DNA of 64,000 nucleotides from Rhodobacteraceae bacterium F11138. GTDB lineage: Bacteria; Pseudomonadota; Alphaproteobacteria; Rhodobacterales; Rhodobacteraceae. Numbering within the stretch: the stretch's first letter is position 1; every line of letters starts with the position of its first letter. Made by a program: the position numbers and the translations under genes. This document shows, piece after piece, positions 16,929-25,541 of this stretch. The DNA lies in the NCBI GenBank assembly GCA_016521575.1, contig JAEKDP010000002.1:534098-598097 (forward strand), in the 5' to 3' direction. The notes under the pieces are model-generated. The model did not search any database. It was not told where the DNA came from and saw only the letters and a program-made list of their open reading frames with translations.

Positions 16929-18185
16929 ATGACTGCCCCAACAGATCAAATCGACCTCGATTTCGTTCGGCCGCACTTCCCCGGCCTGCAAAGCAAATGG
17001 GCCTATTTCGACAATGCCGGTGGGTCGCAGATCCTGCAGGGCGCAATGGACCGGATGACCGAGTTCCTGATCCACCGCAACGTGCAGATCGGTGGCAGCT
17101 ATGACACCTCTGTTGCCGCCGCCGAGGCACTCATGGCGGGTCGTCGCGCGATCCAGACACTGATCAATGCCGACCGGCCCGAAGAGATCGTCTTTGGCCA
17201 TTCCACCACGGCGCTGGTACAGATTCTGGCCAATGCGATGCGCAGCCAGTTCTCCCCGGGCGACGAGATCATCATCTCGATCGGCGATCACGAAAGCAAC
17301 ATCGGCCCCTGGGATCGGCTGCGCGAATTCGGGGTCGAAATCAAGTTCTGGCCCATCGACAAAGAGACCCTGACACCGCGGCTGGAGGATCTCGAACCGT
17401 TGATGAGCGACCGCACGCGGCTGGTCTGTGTGCATCATGTCTCGAACATCCTGGGGCAGGTCAATCCGGTCGCGGACTATGCCCGCTTTGTTCATGAAAG
17501 GGGTGCCAAAATCTGTGTGGATGGGGTCGCCTATGCGCCGCACCGTGCCATCGACGTGACCGGCTGGGATGTCGATTATTATGTCTTCAGCCTGTACAAA
17601 TGCTATGGTCCGCACAACGCGGTGATGTACGGAAAATACGATCTGCTCGCCACGCTGGACGGGCAATATCACTATTTCTACGGCAGGGACAAAGTGCCGG
17701 GCAAGCTTGAGCCGGGCAACCCCAACTATGAACTGGCCTATAGCGCCACGGGGATCGTCGACTACCTGGCGGCACTTGGCGAACACGAAGGCGGACGCGG
17801 CAGCGCACGCGACAGGATTCTGGCCGCCTACGATGCGATCACCCGTCAGGAAGACATGCTGACAGACCGGCTGCTGACCTATCTGCGTGGACGCAACGAT
17901 TGCCGGATCATCGGACCGGACAGAAATGAAGGCTCGACCCGCGTGCCGACCATTTCCTTCAAGCTCGACGGCCAGGATTCCGGCACCGTGGCCAAGGCGG
18001 TCGAGGCCCATGACATCGCCATCCGGTTCGGCGATTTTCACGCGCGCCGACTGGTCGAATATCTGGGCGAAAACGGTGACAACGGGGTGATCCGTGTCTC
18101 GATGGTGCATTACAACACCGCAGAACAGGTGGATCGCCTGTGCCGCGCGCTGACCGAAATCACCGGCGACACTGTCGCCGCATAG
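16929..18185 (+). CDS. Class-V aminotransferase-fold PLP enzyme, cysteine-desulfurase-like (VC1184-type)
   Basis: 418-residue PLP enzyme. It opens with the subfamily phrase WAYFDNAGGSQI (about 24-35). It then has the PLP-phosphate region GHSTTALVQILANAM, the cofactor Asp segment ICVDGVAYAPHRAID and the Schiff-base lysine at about residue 224 in FSLYKCYGPH. The fold resembles SufS/NifS and the VC1184-type desulfurase-like group, but I cannot tell whether it is a lyase, desulfurase or epimerase. Cotranscription with an amino-acid importer under GntR control suggests it degrades the imported compound rather than serving Fe-S assembly. Confidence 0.85.
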   Translation: MTAPTDQIDLDFVRPHFPGLQSKWAYFDNAGGSQILQGAMDRMTEFLIHRNVQIGGSYDTSVAAAEALMAGRRAIQTLINADRPEEIVFGHSTTALVQILANAMRSQFSPGDEIIISIGDHESNIGPWDRLREFGVEIKFWPIDKETLTPRLEDLEPLMSDRTRLVCVHHVSNILGQVNPVADYARFVHERGAKICVDGVAYAPHRAIDVTGWDVDYYVFSLYKCYGPHNAVMYGKYDLLATLDGQYHYFYGRDKVPGKLEPGNPNYELAYSATGIVDYLAALGEHEGGRGSARDRILAAYDAITRQEDMLTDRLLTYLRGRNDCRIIGPDRNEGSTRVPTISFKLDGQDSGTVAKAVEAHDIAIRFGDFHARRLVEYLGENGDNGVIRVSMVHYNTAEQVDRLCRALTEITGDTVAA

Positions 18186-18345
18186 GTGCCCCGGATGATC
18201 CGGCAATGCGCGGCGGCGTGGTTGCGACTGCAGCGATCCTGTTGACTGCGCTGTCGCGGGCGCAGACGAAACATCGCCCCGCCTGCAAAAGGGTGCTGCC
18301 CGTCGGGCCGCGCCCCCTGCGTTTTTCTGGCCGACCGGGTCCGGT

Positions 18346-19542
18346 TCAGCCGTTCAGGGTGTGGGCGATGCGTTCCGCCAATTGCCGGGCGACCGCGTCC
18401 TTGGTCATGCGCGGCCAGGTCTCGGCCCCTGCCTTGGTAATCAGAACCACCGCGTTCTCGCTGCCGCCCATGATGCCGGTGGCCGGGCTGACATCGTTTG
18501 CCACGATCCAGTCACAGCCTTTGCGCGCTCGCTTGGCGGTTGCGTTTTCAAGCACGTCATCGGTTTCGGCGGCAAAGCCGACCACCAGACCGGGCCGCCC
18601 TTGTTCCATTTGCGAGACCGTCGCCAGGATGTCGGGATTTTCAGAGAACTCCAGCACCGGAAGGCCATCGCGGGTCTTTTTCAGTTTGCGGTCACTGGCG
18701 CGCGCGACCCGCCAGTCGGCGACCGCCGCGGCGAAAACCCCCGCATCCGCCGGCAGCGCGTTCCGGACCGCCTCGGCCATTTCACGCGCGGTCTGAACCC
18801 GCACCACCTGTACACCTTGGGGAGGCGCAACATCGGCCGGCCCCGTGACAAACACCACCTCGGCCCCCAGTGCCGCCAGCGCCCGCGCCACGGCGGTGCC
18901 CTGTGCGCCGGAGGAACGATTGGCGATATAGCGCACCGGATCAATCGGCTCATGCGTGGGGCCGGATGTCACCAGAATGCGCCGCCCGCTCAACGGGCCT
19001 TGCGACAAGGCGGCGTCGATCGCCGCGACGATTTCCATCGGTTCCGCCATGCGGCCCGGACCGAATTCGCCGCATGCCATCGAACCGTCGTTCGGCCCTG
19101 CAACGCGGATGCCATCGGCCTGCAATTGCGCCAGATTGCGCTGCATCGCCGGGTGTTGCCACATCCGCACATTCATCGCCGGCGCAATCAGAACCGGCGT
19201 ATCGGTCGCCATCAGCAGCGTCGAGGCCAGATCGTTGGCCAACCCATTGGCCATCTTGCCAATCAGATCCGCCGTCGCCGGGGCCACCACCACCAGATCG
19301 GCGCTGCGCGACAACTGGATATGGCCCATCTCGGCTTCGGCCCCGAGATCGAAAAGATCGCGATGGACCTTGTGTCCCGCCAGGCCCGATACCGACAGAG
19401 GGGTGACGAATTCCTCGCCTGCGCGGGTCAGCACCGGTGTGACGGATGCCCCACGGTCCTGCAGCCGGCGGATCAGATCCAGTGATTTATACGCGGCAAT
19501 TCCGCCGCCGATGATCAACAATATACGTTTGGAGGCAAGCAT
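18346..19542 (-). CDS. coaBC: Bifunctional phosphopantothenoylcysteine decarboxylase / phosphopantothenate-cysteine ligase
   Basis: Two consecutive steps of coenzyme A synthesis (398 residues). The N-terminal CoaC flavoprotein half (about 1-180) has GGGIAAYKSLDLIRRL, PAMNVRMW and the catalytic-Cys motif GSMACGEFGPGRM. The C-terminal CoaB half begins ILVTSGPTHEPIDPVRYIANRSSG and contains AAVADWR and the Lys-rich SDRKLKK. The gene converges with the PLP-enzyme operon; the 160-base gap between them holds no gene and no convincing terminator. No strong ribosome site precedes the ATG. Confidence 0.95.
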   Translation of the reverse strand: MLASKRILLIIGGGIAAYKSLDLIRRLQDRGASVTPVLTRAGEEFVTPLSVSGLAGHKVHRDLFDLGAEAEMGHIQLSRSADLVVVAPATADLIGKMANGLANDLASTLLMATDTPVLIAPAMNVRMWQHPAMQRNLAQLQADGIRVAGPNDGSMACGEFGPGRMAEPMEIVAAIDAALSQGPLSGRRILVTSGPTHEPIDPVRYIANRSSGAQGTAVARALAALGAEVVFVTGPADVAPPQGVQVVRVQTAREMAEAVRNALPADAGVFAAAVADWRVARASDRKLKKTRDGLPVLEFSENPDILATVSQMEQGRPGLVVGFAAETDDVLENATAKRARKGCDWIVANDVSPATGIMGGSENAVVLITKAGAETWPRMTKDAVARQLAERIAHTLNG

Positions 19543-19636
19543 CTGGCGTTTCTTTCATGGGCGTGTTTCGGGCTGTCCAACCATAGGCCCGCACGGCGGA
19601 ATCATCCAGAACCTATGCCCGTTGCAAGGCGCGTCC

Positions 19637-20458
19637 CTACTGATCGCTGGTGCTGAACGCATCACAAGGATCCTGACGATCGACCGCAGGACTGTCCAGA
19701 ATCACATCATATTGCCCCTGAACTTCGCCCTGCTCGGACTGCCCGATCACAAGAACCGGCAACCCCGGCTGCACCCGATCCAGGTAGACCGGGATGCCCC
19801 AGTCGCGCCGCGCATGGCCATTGCCGGTGATCACCGCCACCGGACCGCCGGTTTCTTCCAGCGCGCGCAGTACTTCGCGGGTCAGCACGGCGTCGCGCAG
19901 CCGCTGAATTCCGACCATCCCCGCCAGCATGTCCTGGGGGATCGCACCGCAATGGGCCTGCATCTGCATCAATTCGCGCGCGGCCTGTTCTTCGGGCGGC
20001 AAGGCGATGGTCAAACCATAGCGCGCCGCATCCGCCCCGAAGGCAACAGCAGGACCGACACGCATGGCATTCCGGGCAGCGGCCCGCGGGACTTCGCCAC
20101 CATACAGCCGCGCCTCGGGTGCGGCCTGGAAAATCGGCAAATACATCGAGAAATCGGGCCAGTGCGATTCAGCCCACTGCAGGACGCGCGCCAATTCTTC
20201 GGGATCGCGGATCAGGGCCGCGTTGACCCGGCCCGCGTCTTCGCTGGTCAGCATCTCCCAGACCACCGCCTTGGGGGCCATCTGCGCAACGATGCGGGCC
20301 TGCAGCGCGTGGTGATGCCCATTGTCATGGGTTTCGCCCAGAATGACCACCCGGGCCGTTGCAATCTCAGACATCAATTTGGGCGAAACCGGGTCCGCCG
20401 GCACCGATGTGCCCGACATGGCCCAGATCGCCGCCATCAGGATTTTCGCAATTCTCAT
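19637..20458 (-). CDS. ChaN-family haem-binding-like exported protein
   Basis: 273-residue protein with a signal peptide (MRIAKILMAAIWAMSGTSVPA). The ChaN/Tiki-like fold is indicated by VVILGETHDNGHHH (about 38-51) and the late GNGHARRDWGIP. ChaN proteins are associated with haem/iron uptake. No lipobox Cys is evident, unlike some homologues. Its start codon overlaps the rpoH2 stop by 4 bases, so it is cotranscribed with the sigma factor and possibly translationally coupled, which hints at a stress-linked role. Confidence 0.85.
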   Translation of the reverse strand: MRIAKILMAAIWAMSGTSVPADPVSPKLMSEIATARVVILGETHDNGHHHALQARIVAQMAPKAVVWEMLTSEDAGRVNAALIRDPEELARVLQWAESHWPDFSMYLPIFQAAPEARLYGGEVPRAAARNAMRVGPAVAFGADAARYGLTIALPPEEQAARELMQMQAHCGAIPQDMLAGMVGIQRLRDAVLTREVLRALEETGGPVAVITGNGHARRDWGIPVYLDRVQPGLPVLVIGQSEQGEVQGQYDVILDSPAVDRQDPCDAFSTSDQ

Positions 20459-21333
20459 ACGAGAAACTGATGCACTTCGCCGGATTGGGTTTCAAGGCTC
20501 TTTCGCATCTTCTGAAAAGCCGCCGCTTCGAGCTGTCGCACCCGCTCCTTGGACAGGCCCAGATCATTCCCCAGGCTGGCCAATGTACGCGGCCGGTCAC
20601 GCAGCTTGCGTTCGCGCACGATCAACCGTTCCCGTTCGGTCAGGTCCTGCATCGCGGCAAGCAACCATTCGCGCACCTGCTGGCGGTCCTGCCGGTCTGC
20701 CACCACATCCGCGGCCTGCGGGGCGTCATCTGGCAGTGCATCGATCCATTCGCGGCCTTCTTCTTCCGTGGATTGCGTCGCGTTCAGCGAAAAATCCGCC
20801 CCCGACAGCCGGCCCTGCATCATCTCGACATCGCGCAGCGGCACCCCGATTTCCGAAGAAATCAATTGGCGCAGCTGGTGCCCATCCAGATGCGCGCCCT
20901 GCGCGGCAGCATCGCGTTCAAGCCGGGACTGAACCCGTTTCATGTTGAAAAACAGAGACTTCTGACTGCTGGTCGATCCGGTGCGCACCATTGACCAGTT
21001 GCGCATCACATAGTCCTGGATCGATGCCTTGATCCACCACACCGCATAGGTCGAAAACCGCACGCCCCGATCGGGGTCAAACTTGTCCGCCGCCTTCATC
21101 AATCCCAGTCCGGCCTCCTGGATCAGGTCGTTCATCGGCGCGCCATAGCGACGGAACTTGCCGGCCATCGAGATCGCCAGCCGCATATAGGCGTTGATCA
21201 ACCGGTGCAGCGCCGCCTCGTCCTTGTGATCGCGCCAGGCACAGGCCAGCCTGCGCTCGGTCTCGGCATCCAGAAGCTCGGCTTTCATCGCCTTGCGCTT
21301 GATGTGTTCGCCAGTCGGTGCATCCCGTGTCAT
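20455..21333 (-). CDS. rpoH2: RNA polymerase sigma factor, RpoH2 (RpoH_II) type
   Basis: Alternative heat-shock-class sigma factor of 292 residues. Region 2 is conserved (LINAYMRLAISMAGKFRRYGAPMNDLIQEAGLGLMKAADKFDP, then FSTYAVWWIKASIQDYVMRNWSMVR), followed by the RpoH-box-like region TSSQKSLFFNMKRV. Region 4 ends in a helix-turn-helix (RTLASLGNDLGLSKERVRQLEAAAFQKM). The diverged N-terminus fits the second RpoH paralogue of Rhodobacterales, used in oxidative and singlet-oxygen responses. The ATG at 21333 follows GGAGGTGAG. A possible RpoE-type promoter lies upstream. Confidence 0.9.
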   Translation of the reverse strand: MTRDAPTGEHIKRKAMKAELLDAETERRLACAWRDHKDEAALHRLINAYMRLAISMAGKFRRYGAPMNDLIQEAGLGLMKAADKFDPDRGVRFSTYAVWWIKASIQDYVMRNWSMVRTGSTSSQKSLFFNMKRVQSRLERDAAAQGAHLDGHQLRQLISSEIGVPLRDVEMMQGRLSGADFSLNATQSTEEEGREWIDALPDDAPQAADVVADRQDRQQVREWLLAAMQDLTERERLIVRERKLRDRPRTLASLGNDLGLSKERVRQLEAAAFQKMRKSLETQSGEVHQFLV

Positions 21334-21388
21334 GTCTCACCTCCGAGGTCGTCAATCCGCGTCATCCGCTTGTTTTGCCCAGTTGCGA

Positions 21389-21418
21389 CAGATACGCAGG
21401 GTAACGGAATTCGGATCA
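21389..21418 (-). promoter_or_regulatory. Candidate RpoE-type (ECF) promoter of rpoH2
   Basis: On the minus strand TGATCC (21418-21413) is followed after 18 bases by TATCTG (21394-21389), about 56 bases upstream of the rpoH2 ATG. TGATCC is the -35 element recognised by the Rhodobacter sphaeroides RpoE sigma factor, a known activator of rpoH_II. The -10 part is a poorer match. Confidence 0.4.
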
Positions 21419-21436
21419 ACCAGAGGTAACATATAC

Positions 21437-21958
21437 GTGCATCCAGAAGTCACTTTGGTTCTGGGCGGGGCGGCTTCGGGCAAGTCGGACTTCGCCGAAA
21501 CCCTGGTCACGGCAACCGGCCGGGACAGGGTCTATCTGGCCACGGCACAGGCATTTGACGACGAAATGCGCCACAAAGTCGATCATCACATCACACGGCG
21601 CGGCCCCCTGTGGCAGACCATCGAAGCCCCGCTTGATCCCGCCCCGGCCCTGCGGCAAATAGCCCCGGACCAGGTCTGTCTGCTGGATTGTGCGACAATG
21701 TGGCTGAGCAACCAGCTGATGGCGGGCACAGATCTGGACGCGGCCCAGACCGAATTTCTGGCGGCGCTTGCCGATTGTGCGGCCCCGGTCATCGTGGTCA
21801 GCAACGAGGTCGGCCACGGGATCGTGCCCGACAATGCCCTGGCCCGGCAGTTCCGCGAAGCCCAGGGCCGGTTGAACATTGCACTGGCGGCACAGGCAGA
21901 TTGCGTGGTGCAGGTCACCGCCGGGCTGCCGCTGGTTCTGAAGGGGCGGTTGACATGA
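21437..21958 (+). CDS. cobP: Adenosylcobinamide kinase / adenosylcobinamide-phosphate guanylyltransferase
   Basis: Cobalamin nucleotide-loop assembly enzyme (173 residues; CobP/CobU). It has the N-terminal P-loop VLGGAASGKSDFAE (about 7-20), the guanylyl-acceptor His region DDEMRHKVDHHITRRG (about 43-58), LLDCATMWLSNQL and VSNEVGHGIVPDNALARQFRE. I use the GTG at 21437 since the P-loop strand begins there and GAGGT lies 9 bases upstream. The stop overlaps the next ATG by 4 bases. Other cob genes are not in the window. Confidence 0.93.
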   Translation: MHPEVTLVLGGAASGKSDFAETLVTATGRDRVYLATAQAFDDEMRHKVDHHITRRGPLWQTIEAPLDPAPALRQIAPDQVCLLDCATMWLSNQLMAGTDLDAAQTEFLAALADCAAPVIVVSNEVGHGIVPDNALARQFREAQGRLNIALAAQADCVVQVTAGLPLVLKGRLT

Positions 21959-22533
21959 CGTCAATCCACTGGGTCCGGCACGGGCCGACGCATCAGAAAA
22001 CCTTTGTCGGATGGCGGGACGTGCCGGCGGATCTGTCCGACATCGCGCAGATCGCCCGTCTGCAAGACCACCTGCCCGCCGAGGCGCTGTTGGTGTCGTC
22101 GGATCTGTGTCGCGCCTCGGCAACCGCGGACGCCGTCGCCGGAACACGTCACCGGCTGCCCGATGATCCGCACCTGCGGGAGTTTCATTTTGGCGATTGG
22201 GACGGCAAACATTTCTCGGAAGTCGCCGAAACCCACCCTGCCCTAAGCCGGGCCTATTGGGAAACGCCGGGCGATGTGGCCCCGCCCAACGGCGAAAGCT
22301 GGAACGCTGCCGCCATGCGCATCAACGCGGCCGTCGATGCCCTGTGTGCCGCGCATCCGGGCCGACAGATCATCGCGGTTGCCCATATCGGCGTGATCCT
22401 GACCCAGGTTCAGCGCGCACTGGGCCGACCTGCCAGCGACATTCTGAGCCAGAAGATCGACAACCTGTCGGTGACTCAGTTGGCCCTGACCGATCGGGGA
22501 TGGCGGCTGGAATACGTCAACCACCTGCCCTGA
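21955..22533 (+). CDS. Histidine phosphatase family protein (CobC-like context)
   Basis: 192-residue phosphoglycerate-mutase-type phosphatase. The catalytic RHG motif is in IHWVRHGPTHQKTFVGW (about 3-19), the usual acid region is FHFGDWDGKHFSEV, and the second His lies in IIAVAHIGVI (about 139-148). It is translationally coupled to cobP (ATGA overlap), so dephosphorylation of alpha-ribazole phosphate or adenosylcobalamin phosphate is the likely role. The family is broad and other substrates cannot be excluded. Confidence 0.85.
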   Translation: MTSIHWVRHGPTHQKTFVGWRDVPADLSDIAQIARLQDHLPAEALLVSSDLCRASATADAVAGTRHRLPDDPHLREFHFGDWDGKHFSEVAETHPALSRAYWETPGDVAPPNGESWNAAAMRINAAVDALCAAHPGRQIIAVAHIGVILTQVQRALGRPASDILSQKIDNLSVTQLALTDRGWRLEYVNHLP

Positions 22534-22659
22534 GGATACCGCCCCAAACGCCGTGTTCCGATATACATCGGGGCTGACGACGAAAGGGGGTCGCGTTAAC
22601 CATTCTTAAACTCCGCATCCGTTACCGGTTAACAGGCTGTTTACGATGTCGGAGCTGAA

Positions 22660-24168
22660 ATGGTTGCACGGGCCTATACGGTTGCGTTCCAGGGGGTGGA
22701 TGCGCGTCTGGTCGAAGTGCAATGCGCCGTCGGCCCCGGACTGCCCGCGTTCTCGGTGGTCGGTCTGCCCGACAAGGCGGTGTCCGAGGCCCGCGACCGG
22801 GTGCGCGCGGCCCTGAGTTCGATGGCCATTGCCCTGCCCTCCAAACGCATCACCATAAACCTGTCCCCCGCCGATCTGCCCAAGGAAGGCAGCCATTTCG
22901 ACCTGCCGATCGCATTGGCGCTGCTGGCGGCGCTGGACATCGTGCCAGCAGATGCCGCCGAGGGGGTCGTCGCCCTGGGCGAGCTGTCGCTGGACGGCTC
23001 GCTGGTGCCTGTGCTGGGCGCATTACCCGCCGCGATGGCCGCAGCCGCGGCTGATCGCGGCCTGCTGTGCCCGCAAGCCTCGGGGGCCGAGGCCGCCTGG
23101 GTGGGGGCGGCGCAGGTGGTGGGCGCACCGGGCCTGGCGGATGTGGTGCGCCATTTCACCGGGCAATGTCCCATCGCACCGGCTGAACCCGGCGAAATCA
23201 AATCACCGCCGACAGATCGCGACCTGCGCGACGTAAAGGGCCAGGAACGGGCCAAACGGGCGCTGGAAATCGCTGCCGCCGGACGGCATCACCTGATGCT
23301 GGTCGGGGCTCCCGGTTCGGGCAAATCCATGCTGGCCGCGCGCATTCCCGGTATTCTGCCCCAACTGACCGCAGCCGAGGCGTTGGAAACCTCGATGATA
23401 CAATCCCTGTGCGGGCTGCTGGACGAAGGCGGCATCAACCGCACCAGACCTTTTCGTGAACCCCATCACACCGCATCCATGGCCGCCATCGTCGGCGGCG
23501 GTCGCGGCGCCAGGCCCGGTGAAATCAGCCTGGCGCACAACGGCGTTCTGTTCATGGATGAATTCCCCGAATTCAGCCGCTCGGTGCTGGAAACCCTGCG
23601 TCAGCCGATCGAGACCGGCGAAGTCATGGTCGCCCGCGCCAATGCGCATGTGAAATACCCGTGCAAATTCATGCTGGTGGCGGCGGCGAACCCCTGCAAA
23701 TGCGGCTATCTCTCTGATCCGGCGCGGGCCTGCGCCCGTGTACCGATCTGCGGCGAGGATTACCTGGGGCGCATTTCGGGGCCGCTGATGGACCGGTTCG
23801 ATCTGCGGCTCGAAGTTCCGCCGGTGGCGTTTACGGATCTGGATCTGCCCTCTGCCGGGGACAGTTCGGCCCAGGTCGCGGAACGTGTTGCGGCGGCGCG
23901 CCAAGTACAGGCGGACCGGTTCGACGGCGCACCAGGGCTGCGCCAGAACGCCGATGCGGAAGGTTCACGGCTGGAAGAAATCGCAACGCCTGATGCCGAG
24001 GGGCGCGATCTGCTGATCCGCGCCGCCGAACGCTTCGGGCTGTCCGCGCGTGGCTATCACCGGGTTCTGCGTGTGGCGCGCACCATCGCGGATCTGGATC
24101 ATGCCGACGACGTGCGCCGCCCGCATGTGGCCGAGGCGCTCAGCTTTCGACTGACCGGCGCGGCGTGA
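22660..24168 (+). CDS. YifB/ComM-family Mg-chelatase-like AAA+ ATPase
   Basis: 502-residue protein related to ComM, the branch-migration helicase used during natural transformation. The N-terminal Lon-substrate-like domain (VVGLPDKAVSEARDRVRAAL) is followed by Walker A GAPGSGKSM (about 219-227) and Walker B GVLFMDEFPEF. The four-Cys knuckle NPCKCGY...CARVPICG lies near 345-365. The C-terminal Mg_chelatase_C domain includes FGLSARGYHRVLRVARTIADL. It ends 3 bases from the convergent gshB stop. Confidence 0.94.
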   Translation: MVARAYTVAFQGVDARLVEVQCAVGPGLPAFSVVGLPDKAVSEARDRVRAALSSMAIALPSKRITINLSPADLPKEGSHFDLPIALALLAALDIVPADAAEGVVALGELSLDGSLVPVLGALPAAMAAAAADRGLLCPQASGAEAAWVGAAQVVGAPGLADVVRHFTGQCPIAPAEPGEIKSPPTDRDLRDVKGQERAKRALEIAAAGRHHLMLVGAPGSGKSMLAARIPGILPQLTAAEALETSMIQSLCGLLDEGGINRTRPFREPHHTASMAAIVGGGRGARPGEISLAHNGVLFMDEFPEFSRSVLETLRQPIETGEVMVARANAHVKYPCKFMLVAAANPCKCGYLSDPARACARVPICGEDYLGRISGPLMDRFDLRLEVPPVAFTDLDLPSAGDSSAQVAERVAAARQVQADRFDGAPGLRQNADAEGSRLEEIATPDAEGRDLLIRAAERFGLSARGYHRVLRVARTIADLDHADDVRRPHVAEALSFRLTGAA

Positions 24169-24171
24169 CGT

Positions 24172-25107
24172 TCAGGCCCGTTTTGCTTCGATCACTTGCC
24201 AGATCTTTTCGGCCACGTTCAGCCCGTCGAACCGCTCCAGTTCCTGAATACCCGTGGGTGAGGTCACGTTGATCTCGGTGAGATAGTCGCCGATCACATC
24301 GATGCCGACGAACACCTGCCCCTTTTCCCGCAGAAGCGGGCCGATCCGCGCGCAAATCTCATGGTCGCGCTCGGACAGGGCGATCTTTTCGGGACGCCCG
24401 CCCACATGCATGTTCGACCGGGTTTCCCCCGCCGCCGGGACCCGGTTGATCGCACCGACCGCTTCGCCGTCAACCAGAATGACCCGCTTGTCGCCATTGC
24501 TGACGTCGGGCAGAAACTTCTGCACGATCAGCGGTTCGCGCGAGAAGCCGGTGAACAATTCGTGCAACGAGGTCAGGTTGCGGTCATTCGCATCCAGCCG
24601 AAACACGCCCGCGCCGCCATTGCCGTACAGTGGTTTGAGAATGACATCGCCATGCCTGGCCTTGAACGCCTTGATCGTATCCAGGTCACGCGCCACGGTG
24701 GTCGGGGGTGTCAGGTCGGGAAAATCCAGAACCAACAGCTTTTCCGGATAGTTGCGCACCCAGAACGGGTCGTTCACCACCAATGTCTGCCCCTTCAGGC
24801 GGTCCAGCAGATGGGTCGAGGTGATATAATGCATGTCGAACGGCGGATCCTGTCGCAGCCAGACCACATCGAAGTCCGACAGGTCCACCTCGCGCATTTC
24901 TCCCAGAACGGCAGGGTCCCCTGCCACCCGCTGTATCGTCATGTCCTGACCGCGCGCGGTGATGCGGCCCTCTTGATAGGCCAGATGATCCGGCCCGTAA
25001 TAGAACAGTTCATGCCCGCGCGCCTGCGCTTCTTCGGCCAGCCGAAAGCTGCTGTCGGCGTCCACATCCACGGCCCCGATCGGGTCCATCTGAAAAGCGA
25101 TCTTCAT
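24172..25107 (-). CDS. gshB: Glutathione synthase
   Basis: ATP-grasp ligase joining gamma-glutamylcysteine and glycine (311 residues). The N-terminal domain starts MKIAFQMDPIGAVDVDADSS. The ATP-grasp part has VILKPLYGNGGAGVFRL, the substrate segment RVILVDGEAVGAINRVPA and the metal-binding EINVTSPTGIQELERF near the end. It follows yraN with a 61-base gap, in an arrangement common in alphaproteobacteria. Confidence 0.96.
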   Translation of the reverse strand: MKIAFQMDPIGAVDVDADSSFRLAEEAQARGHELFYYGPDHLAYQEGRITARGQDMTIQRVAGDPAVLGEMREVDLSDFDVVWLRQDPPFDMHYITSTHLLDRLKGQTLVVNDPFWVRNYPEKLLVLDFPDLTPPTTVARDLDTIKAFKARHGDVILKPLYGNGGAGVFRLDANDRNLTSLHELFTGFSREPLIVQKFLPDVSNGDKRVILVDGEAVGAINRVPAAGETRSNMHVGGRPEKIALSERDHEICARIGPLLREKGQVFVGIDVIGDYLTEINVTSPTGIQELERFDGLNVAEKIWQVIEAKRA

Positions 25108-25168
25108 GCCAAGGGCTCCTGTTCTGCCCCTTGTACATGGCGCAGCCGGATGCCGTGTTCAATGCCGT

Positions 25169-25540
25169 TCAGTCGTGACCGAATGCGTTTTCGACAATTT
25201 CGAACACGCCATTGGCGTCAACCAGCGCCACGTCAAAGCGCATCGGAGTCAACTGCCCCATGGGTTCGCCTTCCAGAAATTCCTGGGCAGACGCTTGGAT
25301 CCGGGCAATCTGACGCCGGTTGATCCGTTCCGCCGCGCCCTGCCGCGTCCGGCTTTTCTTGACTTCGACGAAAACGATCTCGTCACCGTTGCGCGCGATC
25401 AGGTCGATTTCACCGCCCGCGCCCCGCCAGCGCCGGCAGGCCACGACATATCCACGCCGTTCATAGTCGCGCGCGATCTGCTGCTCTGCCGCTTCGCCGC
25501 CGTAATGGGCCATGCGGCCGCGACTGATTGATCCGGACAT
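25169..25540 (-). CDS. YraN family (UPF0102) protein
   Basis: 123-residue protein with a nuclease-like fold of the restriction-endonuclease superfamily. The diagnostic sequence GEAAEQQIARDYERRGYVVACRRWR is followed by GGEIDLIARNGDEIVFVEVKKSR (about 42-64), which contains the putative metal-binding E, D and E-x-K. The function is unknown. It starts one base after the rsmI stop and is certainly cotranscribed with it. Confidence 0.92.
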   Translation of the reverse strand: MSGSISRGRMAHYGGEAAEQQIARDYERRGYVVACRRWRGAGGEIDLIARNGDEIVFVEVKKSRTRQGAAERINRRQIARIQASAQEFLEGEPMGQLTPMRFDVALVDANGVFEIVENAFGHD

Positions 25541-25541
25541 G

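Noticed and set aside
22596-22609. CtrA-like site TTAACCATTCTTAA upstream of yifB
   Set aside because: The two TTAA half-sites are 6 rather than 7 bases apart, and no other cell-cycle context supports it.
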